Program-made: the position numbers and the translations under genes | Shown here: piece by piece, positions 45,729 to 56,548 of the stretch | Numbering within the stretch: position 1 is the stretch's first letter | Layout of the letters: every line of letters starts with the position of its first letter | Source of the DNA: an uncultured Corynebacterium sp. | GTDB taxonomy: Bacteria > Actinomycetota > Actinomycetes > Mycobacteriales > Mycobacteriaceae | NCBI RefSeq assembly: GCF_945649885.1 | Contig: NZ_CALZFS010000002.1 | Location: 1-59,683 of the forward strand | Length of the DNA: 59,683 nt | Direction of reading: 5' to 3' | The notes under the pieces: model-generated | The model's database searches: none | The model's input: the letters and a program-made list of their open reading frames with translations, nothing else | Told to the model about the DNA's origin: nothing

Positions 45729-48700
45729 CTATCCGAGAATGCCAGGCCCCATGGTGGCCTTGAGGTCTCCCATCAGGCTGGCGGAACGATTCACCCGCAG
45801 GTGATCCCCCAGGATCATCACCGTGGAATTATCTCCGTCGAGAAGGTTCAGATAAACATCTGATTCTCCCTTGTTGTCAACCAGGACCTGCTTCAGCTTG
45901 GAGATATTGGTCATGGTGCACTGGTCGGTGCGCATGGACAGACGCAGTGGCAGCCCTGAGCCATTACCTGGTCCCAGTTCCGGGACACGGAGATCATCAC
46001 AGAACAGGCTCATGCGGTCATCACGGATCGAAACATGTGCCTTAGCCAGGATGATGTTGTCTTCAACGATGAGCGATCCGACGATCGAATACACCTTGTT
46101 GAATACCAGAAGTTCCACGGAGGCACCGTTGTGATCCTCCATGGTGACAATCGCCCACGGGGAACCATCGCGCTTGGAGAAACGCCGGTCCACACCGGAG
46201 ATGATGCCACCGACAGTGACTTCGGCACCGTGTCGTAATTCACCGGCCACAATGGTGGTCAGCGGGGTATCAATCTGTGCCGCAATCGCATCCTCATAGC
46301 CATCCAGGGGATGACCGGAGACATAGAGTCCCAGCATCTCCCTTTCCAGCGCCAATTCATGCTTACGGTCCCATTTATCATCAGGAACCTGGATCTGGAA
46401 GAAGTTTCCAACCTCTTCCTCGGCTTCTCCACCCAGGGCTGCAAACAGGTCGAACTGTCCCTTATCTGCTGCCTTCTTGGTGCTGATCACCGAATCAACA
46501 GCATCTTCGAAGACCAGCATCAGTCCCTTGCGGGAATGACCCATGGAGTCGAAGGCACCACCCTTGATCAGGGCTTCTGTGATGCCCTTCTTACACGGCA
46601 GGGTGTCAATCTTATCCAGGTAGTCAGAGAAGTCCTTGAACAGTCCCTTCTCCTTGCGGGTCTCAATGATCGAGTCCACTACCTCCGAACCAACATTGCG
46701 GATGGCCCCCAGGCCATAACGGATATCTGTGCCGACAGGAAGGAAGTTCAGCACGGATTCATTGATGTCCGGGGACAACACCCGGATGCCCAGGTGACGG
46801 CAGTCAGCAAGGTAGATTGCTGACTTGTCCTTGGTATCACCCACTGAGGTCAATAGTGCTGCCATGTACTCAGGCGCATAGTGTGCCTTGAGGTAGGCGG
46901 TCCAGAAGGACACCAGACCATAACCGGCGGCGTGCGACTTGTTGAACGCATAACCGGCGAAGGGCAGGATCGTATCCCACAGGGTCTTGATGGCCTCCTT
47001 GGAGAAACCATTTGCCTGCATGCCGGCTTCGAAGGCGGCGAACTCCTTCTCCAGCACCTCGGGTTTCTTCTTACCCATGGCCTTACGGAACCCATCGGCC
47101 TGACCAGCGGTGTAATTGGCCACCTTCTGGGAGATCCTCATGATCTGCTCCTGGTAGACGATGAGACCATAGGTCTCACCGAGGATCTCCGCAAGCGGTT
47201 CCTCCAGCTCAGGGTGGATCGGGGTGATGGGTTTACGACCATTTTTACGGTCTGCATAATCCCAGTGGGCGTTCACACCCATGGGTCCCGGACGATACAG
47301 CGCAAGCGCGGCCACAATGTCATTGAAGCCAGTTGGCTGCATACGTTTCAGCAGCTCCTGCATGCCACCACTGTCAAGCTGGAACACACCAAGGGTTTCA
47401 CCACGGCTGAGCAGCTTGTAGGTCTCTTCATCCTCAATGGCGAGGTTTTCCAGGTCAATGACCTTGCCATCACGATTGGCCTTGATGTTTTCAATGGCGT
47501 CACCGATGACTGTGAGGTTTCGAAGCCCCAGGAAGTCCATCTTCAGCAGGCCGATGGCCTCACAGGCCGGGTAGTCCCAACCGGTGATCAGCGCACCATC
47601 CGCTGGCCGCTTCCACATGGGAATACATTCCAGGAGCGGCTGGGCTGACATGATCACGGCACAGGCGTGCACGCCTGCTTGACGAACAACACCTTCCAGA
47701 CCTCGGGCGGTGTCATAGATCTTCCTGACATCCGGATCAGTCTCAATCAGCGCACGAACTTCACCAGCCTCGTTGTAGCGCTCATGCTCAGGATCCGTGA
47801 TGCCCTTGAGCGGAATGTCCTTGGCCATGATCGCGGGTGGAAGAACCTTGGCAATGCGGTCGGCGATCTGATAGCCCGGCTGTCCGAACTGAACTCGGGC
47901 AGAGTCCTTCAGTGCCTGCTTGGTCTTCACTGTTCCGAAGGTAATCACCTGGGCGATCTTGTCCTCACCCCAACGCTCGGCCGCATAGCGGATCATCTCA
48001 CCGCGGCGCCGGTCATCGAAGTCAATATCAATATCAGGTGCGGAGGGGCGTTCCGGGTTGAGGAAGCGCTCAAAGAGCAGACCGTGTTCAATCGGGTCGA
48101 TGTTGGTCACGGTCAGGGCGTAGGCAACCAGCGCGCCAGCTGCCGAACCACGACCCGGACCAACCCAGATGCCGATCGAACGGGCGTGCTTGATGATCTC
48201 AGCAACGATGAGGAAGTAGGAAGGGTAACCCTTCATGTCGATGACGGAGATCTCATACTCCGCACGGTCGATGTACTCCTGCGGAACCTGCTGACCGTGG
48301 AAACGATCCTCCAGCCCAACCATCACCTCATGGTGGAGCCATGAGGTCGGGGTGTATCCCTCAGGAACATCCGCCACCGGCATGCGGTCATGCGGATGCT
48401 CCTCCCAGATCTCACCATAGTCCTGGACGCGCTCGGCGATCCAGAGGGTGTTGTCGCAGCCGTCCGGAACAGTGCTGTCCCACAGATCACGCATCTGCTC
48501 TGCAGTCTTGATGTAGTAACCACTGCCGTCGAACTTGAAGCGGTCTTCGTCATGAAGCGTCTTACCGGTCTGCACACACAGCATGGCCTCATGCGCCTGC
48601 GCCTGGGACTCCAGAACGTAGTGGCAGTCATTGGTCACCAGCGGGGGAAGGTCGAGTTTACGGCCGATTTCCAGGAGTTCACTGCGGACACGGGCCTCAA

Positions 48701-49295
48701 TATCCAGGCCGTGATCCATCAGTTCCAGGAAGTAGTTATCGCGCCCGTAGATGTCCTGCCACATGGCGGCAGCTTCCAGGGCTTCATCAAACTGGCCAAG
48801 ACGCAGACGTGTTTGAACATCACCCGATGGGCAGCCGGTGGTGGCAATGATGCCTTCCGCCCGCTCAGCGATGATGTCTGCGTCCATGCGTGGCCACTTA
48901 CCCAGCTGACCTTCATAGGAGGCCATGGAGGACAAGTAGAAGAGGTTGCGCAGGCCGGTAGCATTTTCCGCGAGCATGGTCTGGTGGAGGTAAGCACCCG
49001 ATGCTGAAACATCATCGGACTTCTGATGCGGCTCACCCCAGCGGATACGGCTTTTGTTGAAACGTGATTCCGGAGCCAGGTAGGACTCGATGCCGATGAT
49101 CGGTTTCACACCGGCTTCAGTCATTCTCCGGTAAAAGGCATTAGAGCCATACATGTTGCCGTGGTCGGTGATGCCCACCGCCGGCATACTTTGACGATTA
49201 ACCTCATCAGCGAGCATGTCGATCTTGGCCATGCCATCCAACATCGAATACTCAGTGTGATTATGAAGATGAACAAATGAGGATTTCTTGGCCAT
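45729..49295 (-). CDS. dnaE1: DNA polymerase III alpha subunit
   Basis: The replicative polymerase catalytic subunit, 1188 residues. The N-terminal PHP domain starts [15 protein letters not shown] with intact His residues, so intrinsic proofreading is possible. The active-site aspartates are in [12 protein letters not shown] near residue 415, and the [12 protein letters not shown] and PGPMGVNAH motifs are present. The helix-hairpin-helix and OB domains follow, with [18 protein letters not shown] in the OB fold. Transcribed alone, it ends in a hairpin. Confidence 0.97.
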   Translation of the reverse strand: MAKKSSFVHLHNHTEYSMLDGMAKIDMLADEVNRQSMPAVGITDHGNMYGSNAFYRRMTEAGVKPIIGIESYLAPESRFNKSRIRWGEPHQKSDDVSASGAYLHQTMLAENATGLRNLFYLSSMASYEGQLGKWPRMDADIIAERAEGIIATTGCPSGDVQTRLRLGQFDEALEAAAMWQDIYGRDNYFLELMDHGLDIEARVRSELLEIGRKLDLPPLVTNDCHYVLESQAQAHEAMLCVQTGKTLHDEDRFKFDGSGYYIKTAEQMRDLWDSTVPDGCDNTLWIAERVQDYGEIWEEHPHDRMPVADVPEGYTPTSWLHHEVMVGLEDRFHGQQVPQEYIDRAEYEISVIDMKGYPSYFLIVAEIIKHARSIGIWVGPGRGSAAGALVAYALTVTNIDPIEHGLLFERFLNPERPSAPDIDIDFDDRRRGEMIRYAAERWGEDKIAQVITFGTVKTKQALKDSARVQFGQPGYQIADRIAKVLPPAIMAKDIPLKGITDPEHERYNEAGEVRALIETDPDVRKIYDTARGLEGVVRQAGVHACAVIMSAQPLLECIPMWKRPADGALITGWDYPACEAIGLLKMDFLGLRNLTVIGDAIENIKANRDGKVIDLENLAIEDEETYKLLSRGETLGVFQLDSGGMQELLKRMQPTGFNDIVAALALYRPGPMGVNAHWDYADRKNGRKPITPIHPELEEPLAEILGETYGLIVYQEQIMRISQKVANYTAGQADGFRKAMGKKKPEVLEKEFAAFEAGMQANGFSKEAIKTLWDTILPFAGYAFNKSHAAGYGLVSFWTAYLKAHYAPEYMAALLTSVGDTKDKSAIYLADCRHLGIRVLSPDINESVLNFLPVGTDIRYGLGAIRNVGSEVVDSIIETRKEKGLFKDFSDYLDKIDTLPCKKGITEALIKGGAFDSMGHSRKGLMLVFEDAVDSVISTKKAADKGQFDLFAALGGEAEEEVGNFFQIQVPDDKWDRKHELALEREMLGLYVSGHPLDGYEDAIAAQIDTPLTTIVAGELRHGAEVTVGGIISGVDRRFSKRDGSPWAIVTMEDHNGASVELLVFNKVYSIVGSLIVEDNIILAKAHVSIRDDRMSLFCDDLRVPELGPGNGSGLPLRLSMRTDQCTMTNISKLKQVLVDNKGESDVYLNLLDGDNSTVMILGDHLRVNRSASLMGDLKATMGPGILG

Positions 49296-49403
49296 GATGC
49301 ACAGTCTAGCCGGGGTTCTCCACGGATGAAATCAGCAGGTCAAACCGCAAAGAGACAGAATCAATCAGCCAGAAGGCTCCCGGGAGGTATAAGGTGAACC
49401 CTT

Positions 49404-50309
49404 ATGATTTATGGAGTACTTGCCTACCTGATGTGGGGGCTTTTCCCGGCGTTTTTCCCGCTTCTGATGCCTGCGGGGCCGCTGGAGATTCTCGCCCATC
49501 GCATCATCTGGACAGCGGTGGTCATGGCCATCGTGGTCACTATCCGGAAAGGGTGGAGGGAGTTCCGGGGCGTTGATGGCACAACATGGCTGCGAGTGGT
49601 GGCTGCCTCAGTGTTCATCGCTCTCAACTGGTTGATCTACGTTATCGCGGTGAATTCTGATCAGGTGACTGAAGCAGCCCTCGGGTATTTCATCAATCCT
49701 CTGGTCAGTGTTGTCTTCGGCATCATCTTCTTCAAGGAACAGCTCCGCCGACTTCAGATGTTGTCCGTTGTCATAGCCCTGGCAGCCGTATTCTTCCTTA
49801 CTTTCCTCGGTGGACAACCACCATTGCTTGCGCTCACCCTGGCCTTCACCTTCGGTACCTACGGAGCGATCAAGAAGAAGGTGAACATGTCTGCAATCAC
49901 CTCACTGACTGCTGAAACCTTCGTTCTTCTACCCCTCGCCCTGGTCTATATCCTCTGGTTGGAATCCACCGGAAAGGGCACCTTCTTCAACAATGGTCCT
50001 GACCACGCTGCTCTGCTCATCAGTGCTGGTCTGGTCACAGCCCTGCCACTGTTGATGTTCGGTTATGCCGCCAAGGCCATCCCACTGTCCACAGTGGGCA
50101 TGCTTCAGTACATGACCCCCACCATGCAGATGATCTGGGCGGTGTTCGTGGTCAATGAGCATCTGGAGCCGATGCGTTGGGCTGGATTCATCATCATTTG
50201 GATCGCCGTGGCACTCTATCTCAGCGATATCATCGCCCAGAAGCGGAGAAACACACTGAGGGAAGGGCGGGAGAAAGCCCACGGGGTGCAGAGAAACCCC
50301 ACACCCTGA
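49404..50309 (+). CDS. rarD: RarD/EamA-type permease
   Basis: A 301-residue membrane protein with ten helices in two EamA repeats. The start IYGVLAYLMWGLFPAFFPLL, the HRIIWT motif and the later PLSTVGMLQYMTPTMQ segment identify the RarD (chloramphenicol-sensitivity) branch of the drug/metabolite transporter superfamily. The substrate is unknown. It is divergent from dnaE1. Confidence 0.9.
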   Translation: MIYGVLAYLMWGLFPAFFPLLMPAGPLEILAHRIIWTAVVMAIVVTIRKGWREFRGVDGTTWLRVVAASVFIALNWLIYVIAVNSDQVTEAALGYFINPLVSVVFGIIFFKEQLRRLQMLSVVIALAAVFFLTFLGGQPPLLALTLAFTFGTYGAIKKKVNMSAITSLTAETFVLLPLALVYILWLESTGKGTFFNNGPDHAALLISAGLVTALPLLMFGYAAKAIPLSTVGMLQYMTPTMQMIWAVFVVNEHLEPMRWAGFIIIWIAVALYLSDIIAQKRRNTLREGREKAHGVQRNPTP

Positions 50310-50413
50310 AGGTTCTCCCACCCCTGCACAGGAGAGCGAGCAGCAGCGGTGATATGCACACTGCTCCCCCGGTTGCTTGAACCGGCTCCGTCACCTGCCC
50401 CCGTTAGTATTTC

Positions 50414-51019
50414 CTACTGGTTGTTTCTGAGGTCCAGGCCGGAACTGTCCACTGTGACAGGCCGGACTCCGAAATGGCCCCAGCCGGCATCAGCTGGAAG
50501 GGTTTCAATGACCAACACTTCCGGATCTTCTGCAAGGGTGCGCAGTTGCTTTCCGGAATCTCGCACAATGACACCATTGATCGTGTTGGGTGCCTGAATT
50601 CCACCGATTCCATCGAGGCTTCGCTGTACCTGTTTCAGCTGGCGGTTGAACACATCTTCCCGGGTCTCACCGTCCACTGGTTCCGGAAGTCCCATCGGTG
50701 CAGCAGAGCGCATCACCAGGGCATTGACTCTTTCGATGTCATCCACTACCTCAGCTGCTTCAGCGGCACCCAGGGCTTCAGAAAAGGTCACCAGGGCGAA
50801 GACATCTTCTTCCGGGGAGGTGGAGGCCAGGGTGTCGTCAGCCCGTGACACATAGTCGGACAACGTCTCTGAAGTCTCCTGTCCTAACATATCTCCGTTG
50901 ATGTTCATCGGTTTGTTGGTGCGGTCGCTGAAACTCAGTGCAGCAACGAGGATGACCAGCGCAAGAAGGGCGAAGAGTGCCAGAGCCTTGCGATTCTTAT
51001 CAAATTTCTCGTTGCTCAT
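50414..51019 (-). CDS. Single-helix anchored protein, 201 aa
   Basis: A short basic N-terminus ([11 protein letters not shown]) and one hydrophobic segment (residues about 12-30) anchor a soluble domain of about 170 residues outside the membrane. No cysteine lipobox is present. I recognise no family. Its ATG overlaps the stop of the pseudouridine synthase gene by one base (TGATG), so it is translated with rluD and lspA; the partnership may be only positional. Confidence 0.75.
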   Translation of the reverse strand: MSNEKFDKNRKALALFALLALVILVAALSFSDRTNKPMNINGDMLGQETSETLSDYVSRADDTLASTSPEEDVFALVTFSEALGAAEAAEVVDDIERVNALVMRSAAPMGLPEPVDGETREDVFNRQLKQVQRSLDGIGGIQAPNTINGVIVRDSGKQLRTLAEDPEVLVIETLPADAGWGHFGVRPVTVDSSGLDLRNNQ

Positions 51020-51945
51020 CAGTCTCGTAGGATATCCAATGCGTTCTGCAGATCATCCGGGTAGGGGGAGGAGATCTCCATCCATCGTCCATCAGCGGGG
51101 TGATGGAAGCCCAGGGACACAGCATGCAGCCACTGACGGATCAGACCGAGACGTTCAGACAGTGCCGGATCTGACCCATACATCGGGTCGCCGCAGCACG
51201 GATGATGTAGTGCAGAAAAGTGCACACGGATCTGGTGTGTGCGGCCGGTTTCCAGGTGGACCTTCACCAGGGTGGCCTTCTGGAAGGCCTCCATGGTCTC
51301 GTAGTGGGTCACCGCATGTTTGCCATCGGTGGTGACGGCAAAACGCCAGCCTGCAGATGGGTGACGTCCGATGGGTGCTTCGATGGTCCCTTCGGTGGGA
51401 TCGGGATGTCCCTGTACCAGCGCATGGTAGGTTTTTTCCACGGTACGGTCACGGAAGGCCCGCTTGAGTACGGTGTAGCCACGTTCTGAAGCGGCAACCA
51501 CCATGACACCGGAGGTGCCCACATCAAGACGTTGCACAATGCCCTTGCGCTCCGGCGGTCCGGAGGTGGAGATCCTGAAGCCTGCAGCAGCCAGTCCCCC
51601 GACCACGGTGGGACCTTCCCAACCGACCGTCGGGTGTGCTGCCACGCCCACCGGTTTATTCACCGCGATGAGATCATCATCAGCGTAGAGGATGTCCAGG
51701 CCCGGAACGATCTCTTCCTTCGGCATGAGGGGCTTCGTTGGCTCCGGCAGGAGAACATCTAGCATGGAATCCGCGACCAGTCGATCACTCTTGCGGACGG
51801 CCACACCGTCGACGGATACATCTCCTGCCTCAGCCAGTTCCGCAGCTGTGGTGCGGGAAAAGCCCAGCAACTTGGACAGGGCTGCATCAACACGCATCCC
51901 GGCAAGTCCCTCCGGCACCGGAAGCGTTCTACTCTGTCTATTCAT
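51019..51945 (-). CDS. rluD: RluA-family pseudouridine synthase
   Basis: Converts uridines in 23S rRNA (family inference) to pseudouridine. It has 308 residues: an N-terminal S4 domain ([20 protein letters not shown]) and the catalytic core with Asp in [14 protein letters not shown] near residue 142, plus the RTHQIRVHF motif. The RluD subgroup fits its place next to lspA, as in many Gram-positive bacteria. It overlaps lspA by 8 bp. Confidence 0.92.
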   Translation of the reverse strand: MNRQSRTLPVPEGLAGMRVDAALSKLLGFSRTTAAELAEAGDVSVDGVAVRKSDRLVADSMLDVLLPEPTKPLMPKEEIVPGLDILYADDDLIAVNKPVGVAAHPTVGWEGPTVVGGLAAAGFRISTSGPPERKGIVQRLDVGTSGVMVVAASERGYTVLKRAFRDRTVEKTYHALVQGHPDPTEGTIEAPIGRHPSAGWRFAVTTDGKHAVTHYETMEAFQKATLVKVHLETGRTHQIRVHFSALHHPCCGDPMYGSDPALSERLGLIRQWLHAVSLGFHHPADGRWMEISSPYPDDLQNALDILRD

Positions 51946-52564
51946 TTGTCCCCTTCCTGGAAACTGCGTCAGTATCTTCTGCCGGGGATGCCATCTCGGT
52001 CATCTCAGCCTTCTCAGCCCGTGCCACGTCCCTGTCTTCCAGGAACATTCCGATCAGGAAGACAACAACACCGCAGCTGATGGCAGCATCGGCAATATTG
52101 AATACGGCAAAATTTCCGACAGAAATATAATCAACAACATGTCCGATGAAGAACGTCGGCTCACGAAACAGTCGGTCAATCAGGTTTCCGAGTGCGCCAC
52201 CGGCCACTAGGGCAAGGCCCACACCCACCCAGCGGTGCTTCACCCTGGGGGCATAGATGCTGATGCCGATGACAAAGGCCAGCTGGATGCAGGTGAAGAG
52301 CCAGGTGCTGTTTTCCCCCATAGAGAAGGCAGCACCGGGATTGAATAGGAGATAGAAGCGGAACCAGTCGCCGATCACTGAAACCGGTTCCCCGGGGTCC
52401 AGCCAGTTCAGCATGATCTGCTTGACAATCTGGTCCACGGCGGCGATCACCACCATGATGGCAGCCATGACAGGCACCATCCGTATTGCCGTTGTCCTCT
52501 TCTCTCTTATGGTCGTGGGGGTCGCTTTCGCCCCTGCATCGTTTGAGGTCACGTGAACCATCAT
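51938..52564 (-). CDS. lspA: Lipoprotein signal peptidase (signal peptidase II)
   Basis: Cleaves the signal peptide of diacylated prolipoproteins in the membrane. It has 208 residues with four helices. Catalytic aspartates are in GNLIDRLF and [20 protein letters not shown] 30-residue basic N-terminal and a charged 35-residue C-terminal extension lengthen it beyond the usual 160-170. It is first in the lspA-rluD-unknown operon and divergent from a lipoprotein gene that is itself a likely substrate. Confidence 0.95.
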   Translation of the reverse strand: MMVHVTSNDAGAKATPTTIREKRTTAIRMVPVMAAIMVVIAAVDQIVKQIMLNWLDPGEPVSVIGDWFRFYLLFNPGAAFSMGENSTWLFTCIQLAFVIGISIYAPRVKHRWVGVGLALVAGGALGNLIDRLFREPTFFIGHVVDYISVGNFAVFNIADAAISCGVVVFLIGMFLEDRDVARAEKAEMTEMASPAEDTDAVSRKGTNE

Positions 52565-52689
52565 TCCCCATCAGCGGTGGAAAGTTCCACCTGAGACCAA
52601 CCACACGGCTGCTCTCCCCTGTCACTGCTGCCCCCATGATCAGCGCTCACAGTTCTGTCCTGATCAATAAAAAGGCTAGGTTTGAATGC

Positions 52690-53715
52690 GTGCGTATGAA
52701 TAGTCTCCCCCTCCCTCCCCGCCCACCGTTCCCGAGCCCCCGGCGTGGTATCCGCACCACCGCTGCTGCGCTGGCCTGTTCCGCAGCGTTGTTTCTCGGG
52801 GCCTGTGCGTCAGAGAATTCTGAACCAACCGGGCCGGAAGTGGAGGATGCGGTGGGTCTGACTGTGGATTCACCCCGTGTCACACTGCATGAATCCGGCA
52901 CTGGTGATCTGCAGCAGTTGAGGTATGCGGATGAGACGTCACAGGACCAGAATGCTGTCGTCTCGGTTTCTGATGGGTTCACGCAGTCCGTGGTGCCGGC
53001 TGCCGATGTTGATCCCACTGCACCGGAAGGTGGCGAGACCAGCACCATGCGTCTTCCCGTGGCAGCCAATGTCACTGCTGCTGAACCGGCTGAGGAGGAT
53101 CCGCTTCCGGTGTCCCGTGCAGTCTCACTTGAGGTTGGTCAACCCACCTTCACAGATCTTGAGCTTGCCGAGGACATCAATTCCACCGCTGGGTTCAAGC
53201 TGGGTATGCAGACAGATGATCGTGGACAGCAGTCATCGGTGAGTTTTGCAGCACCGGTTGATGCCACTGACACCGGTCGTCTCCTGATGGAGCAGTACCT
53301 GCTCAAATATGCTTCCCTGCCAGTGGTGTTCCCCCAGGATGAGGTCGGTGTGGGTGCCAGCTGGTCGGTGGACAGCCGGGTCTCCGGTGAATCTTCCCTG
53401 CTACAGACGGTCACCTTCACCATCACTGGAATGCGCGGCGATGTGGTCGATCTGGATGTTTCAATCTCCCAGCGTCCAAGCCTCGGTGCGATTGACATCT
53501 CCCAGGACACCACCGGTGTCACGGAAGAGACCCCGGAGCAGCTTGCTGTGTTGAATTCCAACACCACCTCCGCCGGTGAGATCAGTGTTGATCTGACCCA
53601 GCCGGTACCCACCTCAGGAGCGATCTCCTGGACCACACGGGTGGTTTATGGTGGCGGCGCTGATGATCTCCGGGTGGTGCAGGACACTACCTCCGCCATC
53701 AGTTTTGAGGACTAG
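52690..53715 (+). CDS. Lipoprotein, about 340 aa
   Basis: An exported lipoprotein. A long signal region (Pro- and Arg-rich n-region, then TTAAALACSAALFLGAC) has Cys near residue 39. The mature part looks beta-rich without a recognised family; it is acidic and Thr/Val-rich and ends TTSAISFED. Start at GTG 52690 or ATG 52696; the far upstream frame (from 52486) overlaps lspA and is not credible. It is divergent from lspA and ends in a hairpin. Confidence 0.8.
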   Translation: MRMNSLPLPPRPPFPSPRRGIRTTAAALACSAALFLGACASENSEPTGPEVEDAVGLTVDSPRVTLHESGTGDLQQLRYADETSQDQNAVVSVSDGFTQSVVPAADVDPTAPEGGETSTMRLPVAANVTAAEPAEEDPLPVSRAVSLEVGQPTFTDLELAEDINSTAGFKLGMQTDDRGQQSSVSFAAPVDATDTGRLLMEQYLLKYASLPVVFPQDEVGVGASWSVDSRVSGESSLLQTVTFTITGMRGDVVDLDVSISQRPSLGAIDISQDTTGVTEETPEQLAVLNSNTTSAGEISVDLTQPVPTSGAISWTTRVVYGGGADDLRVVQDTTSAISFED

Positions 53716-53731
53716 GGACAGCATCCATGCA

Positions 53732-53767
53732 GGGCAACCACATCTGATTATTCGAATGTGGTTGTCC
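53732..53767 (+). terminator. Terminator after the lipoprotein gene
   Basis: A stem of about 12 bp (53732-53743 with 53756-53767, one G-T pair), 12-nt loop, followed by TTCTTTG. Confidence 0.75.
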
Positions 53768-53917
53768 TTCTTTGCCTCTCAGGGCATAATTTAAGTCATG
53801 TTCACTCTTCGATAGTCGCACTCTCATCCCCCATTCACCGTGCAGCCCCCTCCCCTGTGACAACCTTTACCAGGGCGCGTGATCTGTTTTGAACGACGTC
53901 GAAGGACATTCCCCTAT

Positions 53918-55555
53918 ATGCGCTCTCATGCAACCTATATTTCTGTTGATGGCCTGAGCTTTTCCTACCCCACGCACCGCGTACTCACTGATATTTCACT
54001 CACTGTCAACAGAGGCGAGATCATCGGCCTGATCGGTGAGAATGGATCCGGTAAATCCACCCTCCTGGCACTGATCGCGGGAGAGTTGGAACCTGATCAG
54101 GGCCATATTTATCTTCCGGAGGACACCGGGTTCATCGCGCAGGAAACAGACCTGCCCTTTGATCTTCCGGTTAATTCGCTTATCGACGCCGCAGTGGCCC
54201 CGGTCCGCGCGATTGAAGCAGCAATCAGTGAGCTGACCGTGTTGCTTGGCGACGACACCGCCCCGGCCGATACCGCCGAGAAATTTGACCAGGCGTTGAG
54301 TGCCGCTGAGGAGTTCGGTGTCTGGACCCTGGATGCCCGCATCGAGGAAATCGTGGCAGGGCTTGGGCTTGCTGGTATCAATCGAACAGTGCCCATCCGG
54401 GAACTTTCCGGTGGTCAGAGGCGCAGGTTCGCACTGGCGGCGATGTTGTTGCAGCCTGCCACCGCGATGATCCTGGATGAGCCCACCAACCACCTTGATG
54501 ATGCAGCGGTGGACTTCCTCATTGCTGAGTTGAAGTCCTTCAAGGGGCCGATTCTCATGGCCAGCCATGATCGTTTCTTCCTCGATGCTGTTGCCACCAC
54601 ACTGGTAGATCTTGATCCTGCCCTGGGCCCAGAAGGTGGTGCTGGTGAGGAGGTCAAGCAGGCGGTGTCCTTCGGCGGTGGTTTCACCGATTACATCCAG
54701 GAACGTGAACTCCGTAGAACCCGCTGGTCACAGCTGTATGTGGCACAGGAAACCGAACGGGAGAAACTCGAGGCCACCACCGGGACGGAAGAAGAGGATA
54801 TCTTCCATAAGTCAGTGTCCAAGTCCGAATCCAGGATCACCCAGAAGTTCTATGCTGACCGTGCGGCGAAAACGCAGGGCAGCCGTGTGCGTTCTGCCCG
54901 CAACCGTCTGGAGATCCTGGAACGCAATGCCCTTCCTGCCCCACCGAAACAGCTGGAGTTCCAGGGGATCCCGGATTTCCAACGGCAGGCTGCCGGAGAA
55001 TCCGTGGAAGTCCGATCCATTGCTGTCACCGACAGGTTGGCACCGGTGAAGTTCCGGATTGACCCCGGTGACCACATCCTGGTGGAGGGCCCCAATGGCA
55101 CCGGTAAATCCACACTGCTATCAGTACTGGAGGGGGTACTTGACCCCACCGAGGGTGAGTTGATCATCCCGGAGGATCTCCGCATCACCCGGTTGAAGCA
55201 GGATGATCAGTGGACTGCTGAACAACTGGCGATGACCGCCGGGGAGGTTTTTGCCTCCCTGGATACCTCGAAGACCTCATCAACCCTGGTGGAGATGGGC
55301 TTGTTGAGCAGTGCGTCGCAAAGCATGCCGTTGGAATCGCTGTCCCTGGGGCAGCGTCGCCGTGTCTCACTCGGCCTCATCCTGGCCAACCCACCGGACC
55401 TGCTGCTGCTTGATGAACCTACCAACCACCTCTCGCTGGCACTCAGTGAAGAGCTTGAAGTAGCAATAGAAAAATTCCCCGGCCGTATTCTCCTAGCCAG
55501 CCACGACAGGTGGATCAGGAGACGGTGGTCGGGGAAAAGAATCAGCCTGGGCTGA
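53918..55555 (+). CDS. ABC-F family ATPase
   Basis: A 545-residue protein with two ABC domains and no membrane part. Walker A motifs are GENGSGKST and GPNGTGKST; signatures are LSGGQRRRFALA and LSLGQRRRVSLG; Walker B motifs are MILDEPTNHLD and LLLLDEPTNHLS. A charged linker follows the first domain. ABC-F proteins act on the ribosome, either as translation factors or as antibiotic protection proteins; this one cannot be placed between the two. ATG 53918 has AAGGA upstream; a GTG at 53879 would add 13 Arg-rich residues. Confidence 0.88.
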   Translation: MRSHATYISVDGLSFSYPTHRVLTDISLTVNRGEIIGLIGENGSGKSTLLALIAGELEPDQGHIYLPEDTGFIAQETDLPFDLPVNSLIDAAVAPVRAIEAAISELTVLLGDDTAPADTAEKFDQALSAAEEFGVWTLDARIEEIVAGLGLAGINRTVPIRELSGGQRRRFALAAMLLQPATAMILDEPTNHLDDAAVDFLIAELKSFKGPILMASHDRFFLDAVATTLVDLDPALGPEGGAGEEVKQAVSFGGGFTDYIQERELRRTRWSQLYVAQETEREKLEATTGTEEEDIFHKSVSKSESRITQKFYADRAAKTQGSRVRSARNRLEILERNALPAPPKQLEFQGIPDFQRQAAGESVEVRSIAVTDRLAPVKFRIDPGDHILVEGPNGTGKSTLLSVLEGVLDPTEGELIIPEDLRITRLKQDDQWTAEQLAMTAGEVFASLDTSKTSSTLVEMGLLSSASQSMPLESLSLGQRRRVSLGLILANPPDLLLLDEPTNHLSLALSEELEVAIEKFPGRILLASHDRWIRRRWSGKRISLG

Positions 55556-55564
55556 TCCTGCTTT

Positions 55565-56179
55565 TTACTGAACCGGTACGGCTTCTTCAGCTGGAGCCTC
55601 TGCAGGAGCCTCAGCCGGAGCGTCCATGCCCTCAGCAGGTGCAACAGCATCGGTCTCAGTGCCGACACACATGGCAGGAACCTGCTCAGGGGCGACGGTG
55701 TTGGTGATCAGGATGCAGGCCCAATCCTGGGACAGCTGCCAGTTGCCATCAACGTTGACGAACTCAACGCCCTCAGCTTCCTGGTCAGGACGGTCCGGGA
55801 GGGTGAACATGACGGTGGTCAGCACCTCGGACTGTGGATCATAACCTGGCAAGACAGATCCAACAACCTGGAATTCCGCACCGGATTCAACCTTGGCCTG
55901 GGTCATGGTCTCAAACAGTTCAGGGGCGTTTTCAGAACCTTGGACGGTGTTGACCTTGTCATCGATGCTAGCCTCTGGATCGGTGGCGACAGCCAGGATC
56001 TGGTTGAGTTCCTCCGCAGTCGGGTACTCGGATGCCATGCCGGAGGACTCAGATGAGCTGGTCTGCTCCGCACCGGTGGTCTCAGTGGTGTCCGTGGTGT
56101 CATCGCTGCTGGAGCAGGCGCCGAGGGCAAGTGCACCGGCAAGGGTGAAGGTTACTGCGGTTGCTTTGAAAAGCTTCAC
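55565..56179 (-). CDS. Lipoprotein with MTB12-like domain
   Basis: A 204-residue exported lipoprotein. The GTG start at 56179 has AAAGGA 10 nt upstream. The signal peptide ends ALALGAC with Cys near residue 22. A Thr/Ser/Glu stalk is followed by a domain (about residues 50-160) that resembles mycobacterial MTB12: YPTAEELNQILAVATDP, then GNWQLSQDW. The Ala/Glu/Pro tail repeats APAEAPAE. It may be exposed on the cell surface. Convergent with the ABC-F gene, 9 bp apart. Confidence 0.82.
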   Translation of the reverse strand: MKLFKATAVTFTLAGALALGACSSSDDTTDTTETTGAEQTSSSESSGMASEYPTAEELNQILAVATDPEASIDDKVNTVQGSENAPELFETMTQAKVESGAEFQVVGSVLPGYDPQSEVLTTVMFTLPDRPDQEAEGVEFVNVDGNWQLSQDWACILITNTVAPEQVPAMCVGTETDAVAPAEGMDAPAEAPAEAPAEEAVPVQ

Positions 56180-56548
56180 GATTAAAAAATCCTTTGCGTC
56201 TTGTGTCATCGTCGCCATGATGGAAGAGTTTTCCATCCCCACTGCCCTGCGGGCATCCCACCGTGTTCACGGCAGATCCCTGGCGGTGCAGGTGAACAAT
56301 CCCGCTGCCAGCATGAGAGAGAGACCAACAAATCCCCCTTGATGTTCCAGGGGTTTCTACCGGTTATTCATCACACTCATGCGCACGTCATGTGGCGACG
56401 ACTTTCCCAACAAAGGGTACACGGTTTCCTGTGCTCCCCCCATAGCCACCGCATGAGAAAACCCTGTGAATGGTCATCCCTGTCTGATCTATGTACTTTG
56501 GCCTCACCACCCTGCGACGGTTTTATGGTTGTTGATACTGTTGATCGC
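56180..56548. other. Intergenic region before the asparaginase gene
   Basis: Divergent gap of 369 bp. It holds the ribosome site of the lipoprotein (about 56190-56195) and, near the asparaginase start, GATACT (56533-56538), which could be a -10 box for an almost leaderless transcript. I see no other gene, repeat or strong hairpin. Confidence 0.4.
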